DNA of 64,000 bases from JAGOPY01 sp964619555 (GTDB lineage: Bacteria; Bacteroidota; Bacteroidia; Bacteroidales; JAGOPY01). Under the pieces are notes generated by a model. The model was not told the origin of the DNA, ran no database searches, and saw only the letters and a program-made list of their open reading frames with translations. Both the position numbers and the translations under genes were made by a program. Each line of letters begins with the position of its first letter. The first letter of the stretch is position 1. This document shows positions 35,115 through 44,284 of this stretch, piece by piece. Where the stretch lies: contig CAZUDV010000005.1 of NCBI GenBank assembly GCA_964619555.1, positions 1 to 64,000 of the forward strand, read 5' to 3'.

Positions 35115-38100
35115 CTATTGAATGATCACCTTTTCCGTGACCTGATTCCCTTCCACATTGAGTTTCACCAGGTAGATGCCCCGCGCATAGCCGGGGAAGT
35201 CGAGTATGCGGGCATTTTCGCCTTCGGCCGCCCGGCCTTCTTCCTTGTACACCGTGTGCCCGGTCATATTGAGGACCTCGATGGCATAGATGCTTTCGGT
35301 AAGGCTGATGAACGAGAGTGTGGCGCTGCGGCTGGCGGGATTGGGATACAGATGAAAATGAAACTCTTGATGCTCCACCAGGTCCTCTTCGCTTTCTTTG
35401 GTGAAATCACAAAGTCCCAGGTAATCGCCATGAGCCAGGTGGGCGTCGATGGAATTGGTGTCCACGCAGATCTCCACCCAGGGATTGTTTGGGTTGCCGG
35501 TGCTGTGGCACATCTTCACCTTGTGGTTGCCGCTGTTGCCGGCGACGCAGCGGATATCCGAGGCGTTGACGGTGAAGCAGGCAGTCGCTGTGCAACCGCT
35601 GGCATCGGTCACGGTCACGCAGATCAACGCGGTGTCGAGCAATGTAGCCGTGATGGTGGCACTTCCTGAGCAAATAGCCGTATTCACCGGTGAGCCGCTG
35701 GCAGGGCAGGTGTTATCCTGGCAGGTACCGCCGTAGAAGGCCTCGTCGCCGCTGTTGTTGCCCTGGTTGCAGAGCAGCGGCCGGCCCAGCGACCAGCTGA
35801 AGGTGTAGGGGGCGGTGCCGCCGCTTACAGTGGCCGTGCGGGTCACGGTCTGCTGCGAAACTATCCCGAAGTAGGTGGCTACATCGGGGCCGGCGTCGAC
35901 CGTAAGATCACAGGAGATGTCGCACCCCTCGTCCACCTGCCCGTCGCAGTTGTCGTCCAGGTTGTTCTCGCAAATCTCTGTCGCGCCGGGATGAACGGCT
36001 GCGTTGTTGTCGTCGCAGTCACCGGGAGCGCTCACGTAACCGGCTGGCTGTTCACAGGCCATCACGATGGCACTGGCGTCTCCGAAGCCGTCATTGTCGG
36101 CATCCTCGTACCATGTTTCCGGAACGGACAGCGATGCAATGGTGATCTCCCCGCTGGCGGCCAGACCATAGATATCCGTCACGGTGACGGAATAGGTTCC
36201 TTCGGCGACGGTGACAACCGGCCCGAACAGGGAGGGATCGCTCCAGGCAAAGGAGAATGGCGGCGTACCCCCGGTTACATTCACCGTGATCGTGCCGCTG
36301 CTTTCGCCCTGGCACAGGGCATCGGTGCCGGCCAGGCTGACCAGAAGATCGTTCAGCTGCGTATCTTTTTCATTGTCGGACAGATCGAAATCAATCGGGA
36401 GCACCTCCGCCACCCTGGCGATGATTTTTGCCCCGGGATGAGTAACCAGCCAGGAGGTGGAGAAGCTCTGCGTATTTCCGGGCGCTATGGCGATCGGTTC
36501 TTCGGTGATCAGCGTTTCCTGGCCATTGGCATCGGCGCGGAGAAATTGCAGGAGCCCGCTTCCCGCCGACTGGCCTTCATTCAGAACATCTGCCGTCAGT
36601 GTGATGTCCTGCCCGGTTACAGGGCTTTCATCCGACGCCGAGACGAACACTACGTGGTAATCGGGCGCTCCGCCCACGTAAATGGCTTTGGTGGCTTCGT
36701 TGTTCAGTTCATTGCCTTCGGCAACGGCCTCACCGTAATCGATGATGGCACGGAACACATGAACCCCGGGGACCGATGAGGACCAGGTTTGGGGTATCGC
36801 TACGGTATTCCAGTCGCCGGAAAGCAAAGGAACAACGGTAACCGAAGCCAGCGGGTCGTTATCCACCATGGTATACAACTCGATTGGCGTAGAGCCGTCG
36901 CAGCCGTTGTTCGTGTAGGATACACTGAATGAAACCGCTTCATTGATTTCAGGATTGATCTTCGACGGGAAGATATACGGGGCAAGCACCTCGTAATCAG
37001 ATGTTTCAACTACATCAAAGCTCACCGTCAGTTCATTATTGCTTTCATTGGATTCCGGGTACAGGTCTTCCGGATCGGCGGTCATCCTGACCTGGTATGT
37101 CCCGGTCTGGGGGAAGTAGAAACTGCCCGGGAAATCCAGAATAAGCGGACATCCGCAGGTGTTGCCGGCATAAACGGATTCGGTTCCCAGCAACACCCAG
37201 CCGGTAAGTCCCGGGCCGCTGATCTCAAACCGGATCTGCAGGTCTGATGCTTCGTACAGGCCGTGGTTCAGGTAACCGGTCCTGAACTGGCCCGGATCGC
37301 AGAAATACTGGGTTTGGGATAAGATCAACCCACCTCCGCAGCTGAAATTTGTCAGTTCAAAATCATAGCAAAGCAACGCGTTGAAGAAATTGTTGTCATT
37401 CCGGTGCTCCGTGATATCATTGTCAGGATCGGCGGTGATGGATAGCGAAGTGCAATCGTCAACCGGGACGGGCGATTCGACGGTGACCTGCACGGACTGT
37501 TGCGGTGCCAGGGGGCCGTTGACGGTTTCGGTAATGGTAGTATTCCCGACTATAAAGGCGACATCAAACGGTTCTGTGAGGGACGACTCTCCAAGGTTGA
37601 CGATCGTGGCGGTTATGCTGGCCATTCCTGCCGACATCGCATCGGCCGGTTTCACGTCCGTGAAGCTGCAGTCTTTGACTTCGAGGTCGGGCAGGCAGGG
37701 CTTGAAGCCGCTTTCAAAAGCGAAATCGTTGTTCAGCTCTGAAAGCTCTACGATCTCATCGTCGGGATCATTGAAGAGTTCAAACCCGATCAGGTCATCC
37801 TCTGAAGGAACATTAAAGACGAACGATCTCTTTGTATAATCGCCCGGACCTAGGTTCTGGATGATCTGCGACTGGGTTGACTGAAGGATGCCATTGACAT
37901 AAAGATTGAATACCGAGGTGAACGGGCCGGTGGCGACCAGGCCACTGTTCAAAATGGTAAACATTACTTTATTGTTTTCAAAGCATGCCCGGTTGGAGAC
38001 CAGTTCCGCCCCGGCCACCACGATATCCGGCAAAGCCGGCTTTACAATCAGGGCGATGTATTCGGTGTTGTTGTTTTCCTGGTCCTCCTCAATTTGGTTA

Positions 38101-41100
38101 TTAAAATCAACGGTTGCGCTGAGGAAGAACTCGCCGGTGGTGTTCATGGTCAGAACGGGAAGGGCGACGGGGTACGTTTCGCCCGGTCCCAGCGGCGGGA
38201 TCAGCACCTCATAAGCATTCACCGTACCGGCGGGCGGGGCGATGAACAGCGTAGTCTGCTCAGTGATCGCGCTGCAGTTATTTTGGACAAAAATGGTTCC
38301 GGTAAATGATGTGCCCGCCGCGATGACGGCACTTCCCGAGTAGGATGATGCGATCCCGGGCAGATCGATTAAAAGACTAAGGTCCGTCGGACAGGGATTT
38401 ACCGGTGCTGAGAGCGTGAAGGAACCTTCTGCATCACCCGAAAGGATGTTGTCGGTGATTTCCACGGTGAAATGATATTCGCCCGGGGTATTCGGAGTGC
38501 CGTATAAGATGCAGAAGTTTCCATCCTCATCGGTATATCCGCTGAACTGTTCTTCGGTTTCGACGATGGAGATGACCACTTCGGCCCCGGCCACCGACGG
38601 GTCGTTTAGTGGCGGGTTGGTCTCGTAACTGGCGCTGCCGCAGATCTGGATCACTGTGCCAGCCGGGACAGCCGCCGGCACTGCGCTGGCCATCAGGTCC
38701 ATTTCTCCGGGCAGGGACACATCGCCGCAAAGGAACGGCCGCACCGCAGCATTGTCGAATTCGCTTGATTCGTCGAGGATGTTGGTCACATCCACCGAAA
38801 CCTGGACCGGGACAAACGCCGGCACATTCGGGGCCGAAATCAACTGATTCACCAGTATTGATTGCCCGGCGCTCAGCCCGGGTATTGCAATCAGCGGGTA
38901 TGACGTATTGGTGTACAGGTCGGTGAACTGCACGGAAAAACTGCCCGCATCGATGTTCGAATTGTTCCGGATGAGGGCATTGACACTCAGCAGCGAGCCC
39001 GGAGCCGGGTTATTGTCGCTGAAGGTGATTTCAGATGAGATGGCCGAAAGGTTGACCGACCCCAGAAAATCCGGAGGGGTTACCGTGACCAGGAACTGGC
39101 ACGAAGAGCTGTTGCCCGATTCATCGGTAGCGGTATAGGTTACGGGAGTGGAACCGACATTGAAAAAATGTCCCGGATCATAATTTGAGACCAGGCTGGC
39201 GGAAGAGCAGTTGTCGGGGGCAGACGGAGGAATCCAGCTCACGGATGCGCCCCACTGGCCTTCTTCGGCTTCCAGCGTAATGTCAGAAGGACAATCGTTG
39301 ATCGCAGGGCCTTCGGTATCGTTGACCGTCACGCTGAAGGTGCAGGTTTCCGTTCCGCAGTAATTCTCCGCGGTGAGGGTAACGGTGGTTGTGCCCGCAT
39401 TGAAATTGTTGCCGCTGCCTGTGCCCGAGTCACTACCTGTGGTAGCACCGAAGAAGGCATAGCTTATCGCAGGTGCAGGACTTCCTGTGGCCGAGACGTT
39501 GTAGTATACCGTCGCAAAGCAGGATCCCGCATCGTTGCCTGCGGTGATGTCCCCGGGACAAACCTGGAACCCGGGGGCTTTATCAACAGTAATTACAGTA
39601 TAGGTACATTCTGAAGTATTGCAAATCCCTTCTGCCCGCACATAATAAGTATGAATTCCTTCGGAAGGGGTAACGGCGATGGTCTCACCCGTTCCGATCG
39701 GATCGCCGTTGGCGCAGCCCCCTTCATACCATACCCAGTCGGCCTCCGTACCGAGGATCCCGCCGGTCACGCTGAGATAGGTGGTGGCGCCCAGGCAGAA
39801 ATTCCCGCCTTCCGACGAGGAAACCGTGGCCCCGGCGACGGAATAGACGAATCCCTCATCGATATCCCCGTCGCAGTTGTCGTCGATGCCGTTGCAAAGC
39901 TCGGCGGCGCCGGGATAAATGGCCGGATCCTCGTCATTGCAATCGCCCTGTGCCGGGCTAAACCCATCTCCGTCATTGTCACTGCCGGGAAGGATATATT
40001 CCAGCAATGCGGTTTGCTGCGGATATGAACCGTTAGCCCCGCCAAAGTCAAATTCTTTCGAGAAATTACCTGTGACCGGATTCCATTCGAATAAAACACC
40101 TGCACCGCCATTAATTGTTCCACCATCATAAGTAGTACCATAAAATTTCCCTCCGCTGAGGATCAATTGGCTTTGCGGGCTGCATCCATATTCAGAGTCA
40201 CCGAAAATGTGCTCTACCGCATAAATATCTGCTAAAGGGTCCCATGTATAGATTACGCCGCAGCCGGAAGGCCCACTGAGCGCATGTCCGTAGAATTTAT
40301 CCTCATAAAGCGTGAAGGACCAGGCAGGGAAACCGCCTGTTGGGTAATTAAAACCATACTCAATTGAATAGATATTTGTTGCCGGATCCCATGAAAAGAT
40401 GACGCCGGCGCCGTTTGGCCCGCCAGCACTGGTTATGCCGTAGAACTTTCCCTGGTATAGGGTGAGCGCTCCAAAAGGAGTGTTGCCATTCAACTCATCA
40501 AATTCAAACTTTTTAGTAAAGAGGTTGGTCCCCGGGTCCCATTCATAAATATAGCCGTAATAATCGGGGCCGCCTATACCGGTCACGCCATAGAATTTCC
40601 CGTTGTATAATGCCAGGCAACCCATTGGATAAACAGCATAACCATTTTCATCTAAAAAATCGTATTTGTTTGTAAAAGTATTTGAGACCGGGTCATACTC
40701 GAAGATAATTCCGTGACCGTATGCCCCCCCTCCGGTTGTGGTTCCATATATTTTATTCTGATATAGCGTCAAATCACCGGCGGGCGCTCCACCATTCGCA
40801 TTATCAAAATTATGTCTTATTAAATAGGCCTGGGCCACCGGATCCCATTCATATATGACTCCGCTTCCTCCTCCCTCTAATGCTAATCCGATAAATTTAC
40901 CGTCATGCAACAATAAACTGGAAGAAGGCCAGGATCCGTTGCTTCCTCCGAAATCAAACTTTTTGGTGTACGTATTGGTCGCCGGATCATATTCAAATAA
41001 AACGCCGGAATCATTAGTACCGCCCTGTGTGGTCACACCGTATAAGACGGCCTGGCTTTTTAATGAATTTATCCCTACCCAGCCTATGATGAAGAGGATG

Positions 41101-41126
41101 ATTAAACGGGTAATGGTCTTTTTCAT
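35115..41126 (-). CDS. Giant mosaic T9SS surface protein (2003 residues)
   Basis: Signal peptide (~1-24). Residues ~28-385 are about eight TIGR03803-like repeats (YGVTTQGGTNDSGVLFEYDP type, ~50 residues each) expected to form a propeller. Next come a MopE-like metal-binding motif (DCNDEDPAIYPGAAELCNG), an Ig-like segment, a HYR domain (~610-690), and five or six CARDB/Ig-like modules (~690-1680). A SprB-type repeat (GTITVNVTGGTPPFSFAW) and a second MopE motif (DCDDNNAAVHPGATEICEN) follow, then a T9SS C-terminal domain (HLYPNPASRSATL ... GIYLVKL). It is probably a cell-surface adhesin or gliding-related filament. A promoter block shared with two other genes of this region lies about 85 nt upstream, which suggests control by the adjacent response regulator. 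Confidence 0.9.
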   Translation of the reverse strand: MKKTITRLIILFIIGWVGINSLKSQAVLYGVTTQGGTNDSGVLFEYDPATNTYTKKFDFGGSNGSWPSSSLLLHDGKFIGLALEGGGSGVIYEWDPVAQAYLIRHNFDNANGGAPAGDLTLYQNKIYGTTTGGGAYGHGIIFEYDPVSNTFTNKYDFLDENGYAVYPMGCLALYNGKFYGVTGIGGPDYYGYIYEWDPGTNLFTKKFEFDELNGNTPFGALTLYQGKFYGITSAGGPNGAGVIFSWDPATNIYSIEYGFNYPTGGFPAWSFTLYEDKFYGHALSGPSGCGVIYTWDPLADIYAVEHIFGDSEYGCSPQSQLILSGGKFYGTTYDGGTINGGAGVLFEWNPVTGNFSKEFDFGGANGSYPQQTALLEYILPGSDNDGDGFSPAQGDCNDEDPAIYPGAAELCNGIDDNCDGDIDEGFVYSVAGATVSSSEGGNFCLGATTYLSVTGGILGTEADWVWYEGGCANGDPIGTGETIAVTPSEGIHTYYVRAEGICNTSECTYTVITVDKAPGFQVCPGDITAGNDAGSCFATVYYNVSATGSPAPAISYAFFGATTGSDSGTGSGNNFNAGTTTVTLTAENYCGTETCTFSVTVNDTEGPAINDCPSDITLEAEEGQWGASVSWIPPSAPDNCSSASLVSNYDPGHFFNVGSTPVTYTATDESGNSSSCQFLVTVTPPDFLGSVNLSAISSEITFSDNNPAPGSLLSVNALIRNNSNIDAGSFSVQFTDLYTNTSYPLIAIPGLSAGQSILVNQLISAPNVPAFVPVQVSVDVTNILDESSEFDNAAVRPFLCGDVSLPGEMDLMASAVPAAVPAGTVIQICGSASYETNPPLNDPSVAGAEVVISIVETEEQFSGYTDEDGNFCILYGTPNTPGEYHFTVEITDNILSGDAEGSFTLSAPVNPCPTDLSLLIDLPGIASSYSGSAVIAAGTSFTGTIFVQNNCSAITEQTTLFIAPPAGTVNAYEVLIPPLGPGETYPVALPVLTMNTTGEFFLSATVDFNNQIEEDQENNNTEYIALIVKPALPDIVVAGAELVSNRACFENNKVMFTILNSGLVATGPFTSVFNLYVNGILQSTQSQIIQNLGPGDYTKRSFVFNVPSEDDLIGFELFNDPDDEIVELSELNNDFAFESGFKPCLPDLEVKDCSFTDVKPADAMSAGMASITATIVNLGESSLTEPFDVAFIVGNTTITETVNGPLAPQQSVQVTVESPVPVDDCTSLSITADPDNDITEHRNDNNFFNALLCYDFELTNFSCGGGLILSQTQYFCDPGQFRTGYLNHGLYEASDLQIRFEISGPGLTGWVLLGTESVYAGNTCGCPLILDFPGSFYFPQTGTYQVRMTADPEDLYPESNESNNELTVSFDVVETSDYEVLAPYIFPSKINPEINEAVSFSVSYTNNGCDGSTPIELYTMVDNDPLASVTVVPLLSGDWNTVAIPQTWSSSVPGVHVFRAIIDYGEAVAEGNELNNEATKAIYVGGAPDYHVVFVSASDESPVTGQDITLTADVLNEGQSAGSGLLQFLRADANGQETLITEEPIAIAPGNTQSFSTSWLVTHPGAKIIARVAEVLPIDFDLSDNEKDTQLNDLLVSLAGTDALCQGESSGTITVNVTGGTPPFSFAWSDPSLFGPVVTVAEGTYSVTVTDIYGLAASGEITIASLSVPETWYEDADNDGFGDASAIVMACEQPAGYVSAPGDCDDNNAAVHPGATEICENNLDDNCDGQVDEGCDISCDLTVDAGPDVATYFGIVSQQTVTRTATVSGGTAPYTFSWSLGRPLLCNQGNNSGDEAFYGGTCQDNTCPASGSPVNTAICSGSATITATLLDTALICVTVTDASGCTATACFTVNASDIRCVAGNSGNHKVKMCHSTGNPNNPWVEICVDTNSIDAHLAHGDYLGLCDFTKESEEDLVEHQEFHFHLYPNPASRSATLSFISLTESIYAIEVLNMTGHTVYKEEGRAAEGENARILDFPGYARGIYLVKLNVEGNQVTEKVIIQ

Positions 41127-41208
41127 GATTTAAGATTTTTATTGGTTAATGAATTATTTTCACTTCCATGGCACAGATACATGCATCTGATTTAATGCAT
41201 ATTTCAGG

Positions 41209-41265
41209 ATGTAAAATTGGGAATTCAGAAAGCGGAAGTAAATAACCCGTTCGGGGGATTTTAGA
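41209..41265 (-). promoter_or_regulatory. CCC-N4-GGGTTATT promoter of the giant adhesin-like gene
   Basis: On the minus strand: CCCGAACGGGTTATT (41255-41241), then TACTTCCGCTT.., then the -7-like box CAATTTTA (41219-41212). About 45 of 55 positions match the block in front of the FISUMP gene at 47.8 kb. The start point would be near 41205, giving a leader of about 80 nt. Confidence 0.7.
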
Positions 41266-41266
41266 A

Positions 41267-41331
41267 ACTCACCCCCTTTGTCCCCCTCTCTTTGAAAAGA
41301 GAGGGGGAAGCCGAAGGCGGGGGTGAGTTTT
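41267..41331 (-). terminator. Nested-hairpin terminator after the response regulator
   Basis: Outer stem ACTCACCCCC (41267-41276) with GGGGGTGAGT (41319-41328); inner stem TCCCCCTCTC with GAGAGGGGGA. T/A runs on both sides allow bidirectional use. It directly abuts the response-regulator stop codon and separates it from the adhesin gene. Confidence 0.8.
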
Positions 41332-41967
41332 TTACCTCCGGAACGCCTTGTTGATGGCCTCGGTGCGGGTCTGCACCTGCAGCTTGTCGTAAATGTTGTG
41401 GATGTGCTTCTTGACGGTTTCTTTGCTGATGAACAGCTCGGTGGCGATCTCTTTGTAGAGGTAGCCTTTGGCCAGGAAATCCAGGATCTCCAGCTCGCGC
41501 TCGGTGAGGCACTCGGCGGCGGCGGAAGGCTTATTGCTTTTCTGCATATAGGCCACCACACGCCGGGCGATCTCGCTGCTCATGGGCGAGCCGCCCGCGT
41601 TGAGGTCGCGGATGGCTTCGAGGATCTGCGCAGGTGAGGTGCGCTTGAGCATGTAGCCCGTGGCGCCCGACTGCAGCGCGCTGAAGATGTAATCGTCGTC
41701 GTCGTACACCGTGCTGATCATGAACTGGGTACCGGGCATGCGGGGCTGCAGCGCTTTCATGCATTCGATCCCGCTGATGCCCGGCAGGCCGATGTCCATC
41801 AGCACCACGTCGATGCCGCCGGCAGGCATCTTATCCAGCGCTTCTTCCGCGCTGGAAAAGACATGCACGCACTCGAAACCGACAGATCCGTTGATCAGCA
41901 CCCGGAGGGCTTCCCGGATATCGTCGGTGTCTTCGACAATGGCTACGGTGATTTTATCTTCATTCAT
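41332..41967 (-). CDS. NarL/LuxR-family response regulator
   Basis: 211 residues. The receiver domain has phospho-acceptor D58 (DVVLMDIGLPG), the acidic pair near VEDTDD, and K in YMLKRTSP. The C-terminal LuxR-type HTH is LTERELEILDFLAKGYLYKEIA ending in VKKHIHNIYDKLQV. It follows two tandem TPR kinases on the same strand (gap 56 nt), and they are its likely partners. The gap holds its own promoter-like block (CCCGAAAGGGTTATT plus TAATTTTG) shared with the adhesin and FISUMP genes, consistent with autoregulation. The gene is notably GC-rich relative to the sensor part of the kinases. Confidence 0.95.
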   Translation of the reverse strand: MNEDKITVAIVEDTDDIREALRVLINGSVGFECVHVFSSAEEALDKMPAGGIDVVLMDIGLPGISGIECMKALQPRMPGTQFMISTVYDDDDYIFSALQSGATGYMLKRTSPAQILEAIRDLNAGGSPMSSEIARRVVAYMQKSNKPSAAAECLTERELEILDFLAKGYLYKEIATELFISKETVKKHIHNIYDKLQVQTRTEAINKAFRR

Positions 41968-41974
41968 CCTGCTG

Positions 41975-42018
41975 CAAAATTACATTGATACGGGCACGGG
42001 TTCAATAACCCTTTCGGG
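41975..42018 (-). promoter_or_regulatory. CCC-N4-GGGTTATT promoter of the response-regulator gene
   Basis: Minus strand: CCCGAAAGGGTTATT (42018-42004), 21 nt, then TAATTTTG (42011-side spacing as in two other copies; box at 41982-41975). The ATG at 41967 follows so closely that the transcript would be nearly leaderless. Confidence 0.55.
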
Positions 42019-42023
42019 TCATT

Positions 42024-44216
42024 TCACGGCACCGGCACATTCAGCGTGATCTTCGTCCCCTGGTGATTTTCAATGTCAATCTCTCCTTTCACGGCTTCCA
42101 TTCGCTGCTGCATATTATTCAGCCCGTTGCCGTAACGCCCTGTTTCTTTTTCCGGTATCCCGGTGCCGTTGTCCTGGATGACGATCATTAACACTTCATC
42201 TTTTATGGCAAAGCCAAGTTTAGCCTCAGTGGCCTGCGAATGTTTGTAGATGTTGTGCAGCGCCTCTTTTACGGTATAGAAGATCTCCCGGCGCAGGTCC
42301 CCGCTGATAGGTATCCCTGAGATCCCGCCGGTGGAAGTGATCTTAATGTTCACGGCCGAGTCGTCGAAGAATTCGGCAGCGTAGCGACGGATATAGGCCA
42401 CCAGGCTTTCCAGGTAGTCGTTGTTGGCGTTCAAAGCCCAGATGATCTCACTGATGTTGGCCGAGAGATCCTTGGAAATGCTTGCGATCTTTTCGGCTTC
42501 TTTCTTCATTTCCGGCGTCTTCGCCTCGTTCTTCACCAGTTCGGTCAGCAGCATGATGCGCGACAGGCCCGAGCCCACGTCGTCGTGCAGGTCAGCACTG
42601 ATCCGCTTTCGTTCGCTGATGATAGCCTGCTGCTGCTCCAGCCTCTTGCGGAGGCGGAAAGAGCGGAACAGCAGGAAGCCGGTTATAAAGAGCAGAATTA
42701 TCCCGGCGAGCATGCCATGGCGAATAGCTTTCTGCTTGCTAAGCTGCAGCGATTTGATCTCGTTATCCTTATTGAGCAGTTCGATCTCCTGGTCTTTCTT
42801 TTCGGTTTCGTACTGGAGTTGAAGTTCCGAGATCTGGCGCTGGCTATCTTCATTGATCAGGCTGTCTTTATATAGAACGTACATTTTGTAATTTTCAAGA
42901 GCCTGAGCGAAGTTTCCTTCTGTACTATCCAATTTTGAATAAAGCAAATAACCACTAATAATTTCTCTTTTATTGCCAACAGTCTTTGACAAGGTAAGGG
43001 ATTCATCCAGGCATTTCCTGGCCATCTGGTAATTACCCAAATACCTGTATATATTTCCAAGGATTAATAATGAATTAGAAACTTGTTCATTTTCCCCGGT
43101 TTCTCGCCTAATTTGAAGGGCTATGATCGAATTCTTTAACGCTTCTGGATAATTACCTTGCTTTCTGTAAACAATGCTGATATTTGAGTGGGCATTTGCC
43201 ATACTTGGTTTATCACCCATTTCTTCTGATACTTCTGAACTATTTCTGAAATATTTTAATGCGAGCTCTAAATTTCCTTCGTCCAAATATATTGTACCGA
43301 TGTTATTGTATGATCTTGAAATTCCTCGCCGACTTCCTATCTCTTCATATATTCGGAGTGCAGCATGCTGATTGTTCAGTTGTTCTTGAATATTATTCAT
43401 ACGAGCATAAATAATGGCTATGTTATTATAACAATCAGCAATTCCTGCTTTATCAAAGATCTCTTCCTTTATCCTAAGTGCGGTAAGGTATTGATTCAAC
43501 GCTTCCGGATAATTACCCATTGATTCATAAATATTTCCTAAATTGGACAGTGCATTCGAAGCCCCTCTCTTATTTCCTATTTCATCATATACGTTTAGTG
43601 ATTTTATTTGATTTATTAAAGCTTCCTCAAAATTCCCCTGGTCAAAATACGTATTTCCTAAATTTCCATAAATTCCTGCAGCTTGAGATTTATCGCCTAT
43701 TTCAATGGCGATTTTCAATGCCTTCATATAATTATTCAATCCTTCAAGATGATTACCCTGAAGGTTTTGGGTAGTTCCGATATTATTGTAACTTCTCCCA
43801 ATTCCTTCTTTATAATTTGCTTCCTGACCTATCCTGAGTGCTGCCATATGATTCTTCAACGCCGCTTCATAATTTCCCTGGGATCTACACAGAACACCAA
43901 TCATATTAAATGCGTCAGAAGTGCCTGTGGAATAACCCAATTCCACCCCCAGGTCAAGGGCATTACTTCCATATTGCATGGCTGAATCATAATTGCCAAG
44001 AAAATAGTATTGTTGCGCTAATGAATACAGGTTGTCGACCTTGTCTGTGTTTTTTTCTCCGGATTGTATCATAGTTAGCAGCGAGTCGATCTTCGCCTGG
44101 GGCTGCCCCTGGACGGGCAGGGCCGAGATCAGCGATGCAAAGGCCAGAATGGATGCCGCCAGCCAGTTTCCGGCGGTTTTTCCAGGGGACTTTAAAATGT
44201 TGAAGACTGATTTCAT
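42024..44216 (-). CDS. Periplasmic-TPR sensor histidine kinase 1
   Basis: 730 residues. Signal segment (~15-37), about ten TPR units of 40 residues (~45-460; repeats of YNNIGTIYLDEGNLELAL type), a transmembrane helix (~505-525, GMLAGIILLFITGFLLF), HisKA_3 with H544 in RISADLHDDVGSGLS, and HATPase_c with VKEALHNIYKHS, DNGTGIPE and GNGLNNMQQRM. The kinase half is nearly the same, at DNA level too, as that of the next gene (44285-46330), while the TPR half is AT-rich and diverged. It should phosphorylate the regulator at 41332, whose gene starts 56 nt after its stop. Confidence 0.95.
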   Translation of the reverse strand: MKSVFNILKSPGKTAGNWLAASILAFASLISALPVQGQPQAKIDSLLTMIQSGEKNTDKVDNLYSLAQQYYFLGNYDSAMQYGSNALDLGVELGYSTGTSDAFNMIGVLCRSQGNYEAALKNHMAALRIGQEANYKEGIGRSYNNIGTTQNLQGNHLEGLNNYMKALKIAIEIGDKSQAAGIYGNLGNTYFDQGNFEEALINQIKSLNVYDEIGNKRGASNALSNLGNIYESMGNYPEALNQYLTALRIKEEIFDKAGIADCYNNIAIIYARMNNIQEQLNNQHAALRIYEEIGSRRGISRSYNNIGTIYLDEGNLELALKYFRNSSEVSEEMGDKPSMANAHSNISIVYRKQGNYPEALKNSIIALQIRRETGENEQVSNSLLILGNIYRYLGNYQMARKCLDESLTLSKTVGNKREIISGYLLYSKLDSTEGNFAQALENYKMYVLYKDSLINEDSQRQISELQLQYETEKKDQEIELLNKDNEIKSLQLSKQKAIRHGMLAGIILLFITGFLLFRSFRLRKRLEQQQAIISERKRISADLHDDVGSGLSRIMLLTELVKNEAKTPEMKKEAEKIASISKDLSANISEIIWALNANNDYLESLVAYIRRYAAEFFDDSAVNIKITSTGGISGIPISGDLRREIFYTVKEALHNIYKHSQATEAKLGFAIKDEVLMIVIQDNGTGIPEKETGRYGNGLNNMQQRMEAVKGEIDIENHQGTKITLNVPVP

Positions 44217-44284
44217 AAACTAGAACTTTAATAAAACATGCATCCGGTAACTCAAATGCCGACCTTAAAAGCTTTCAAATATTT

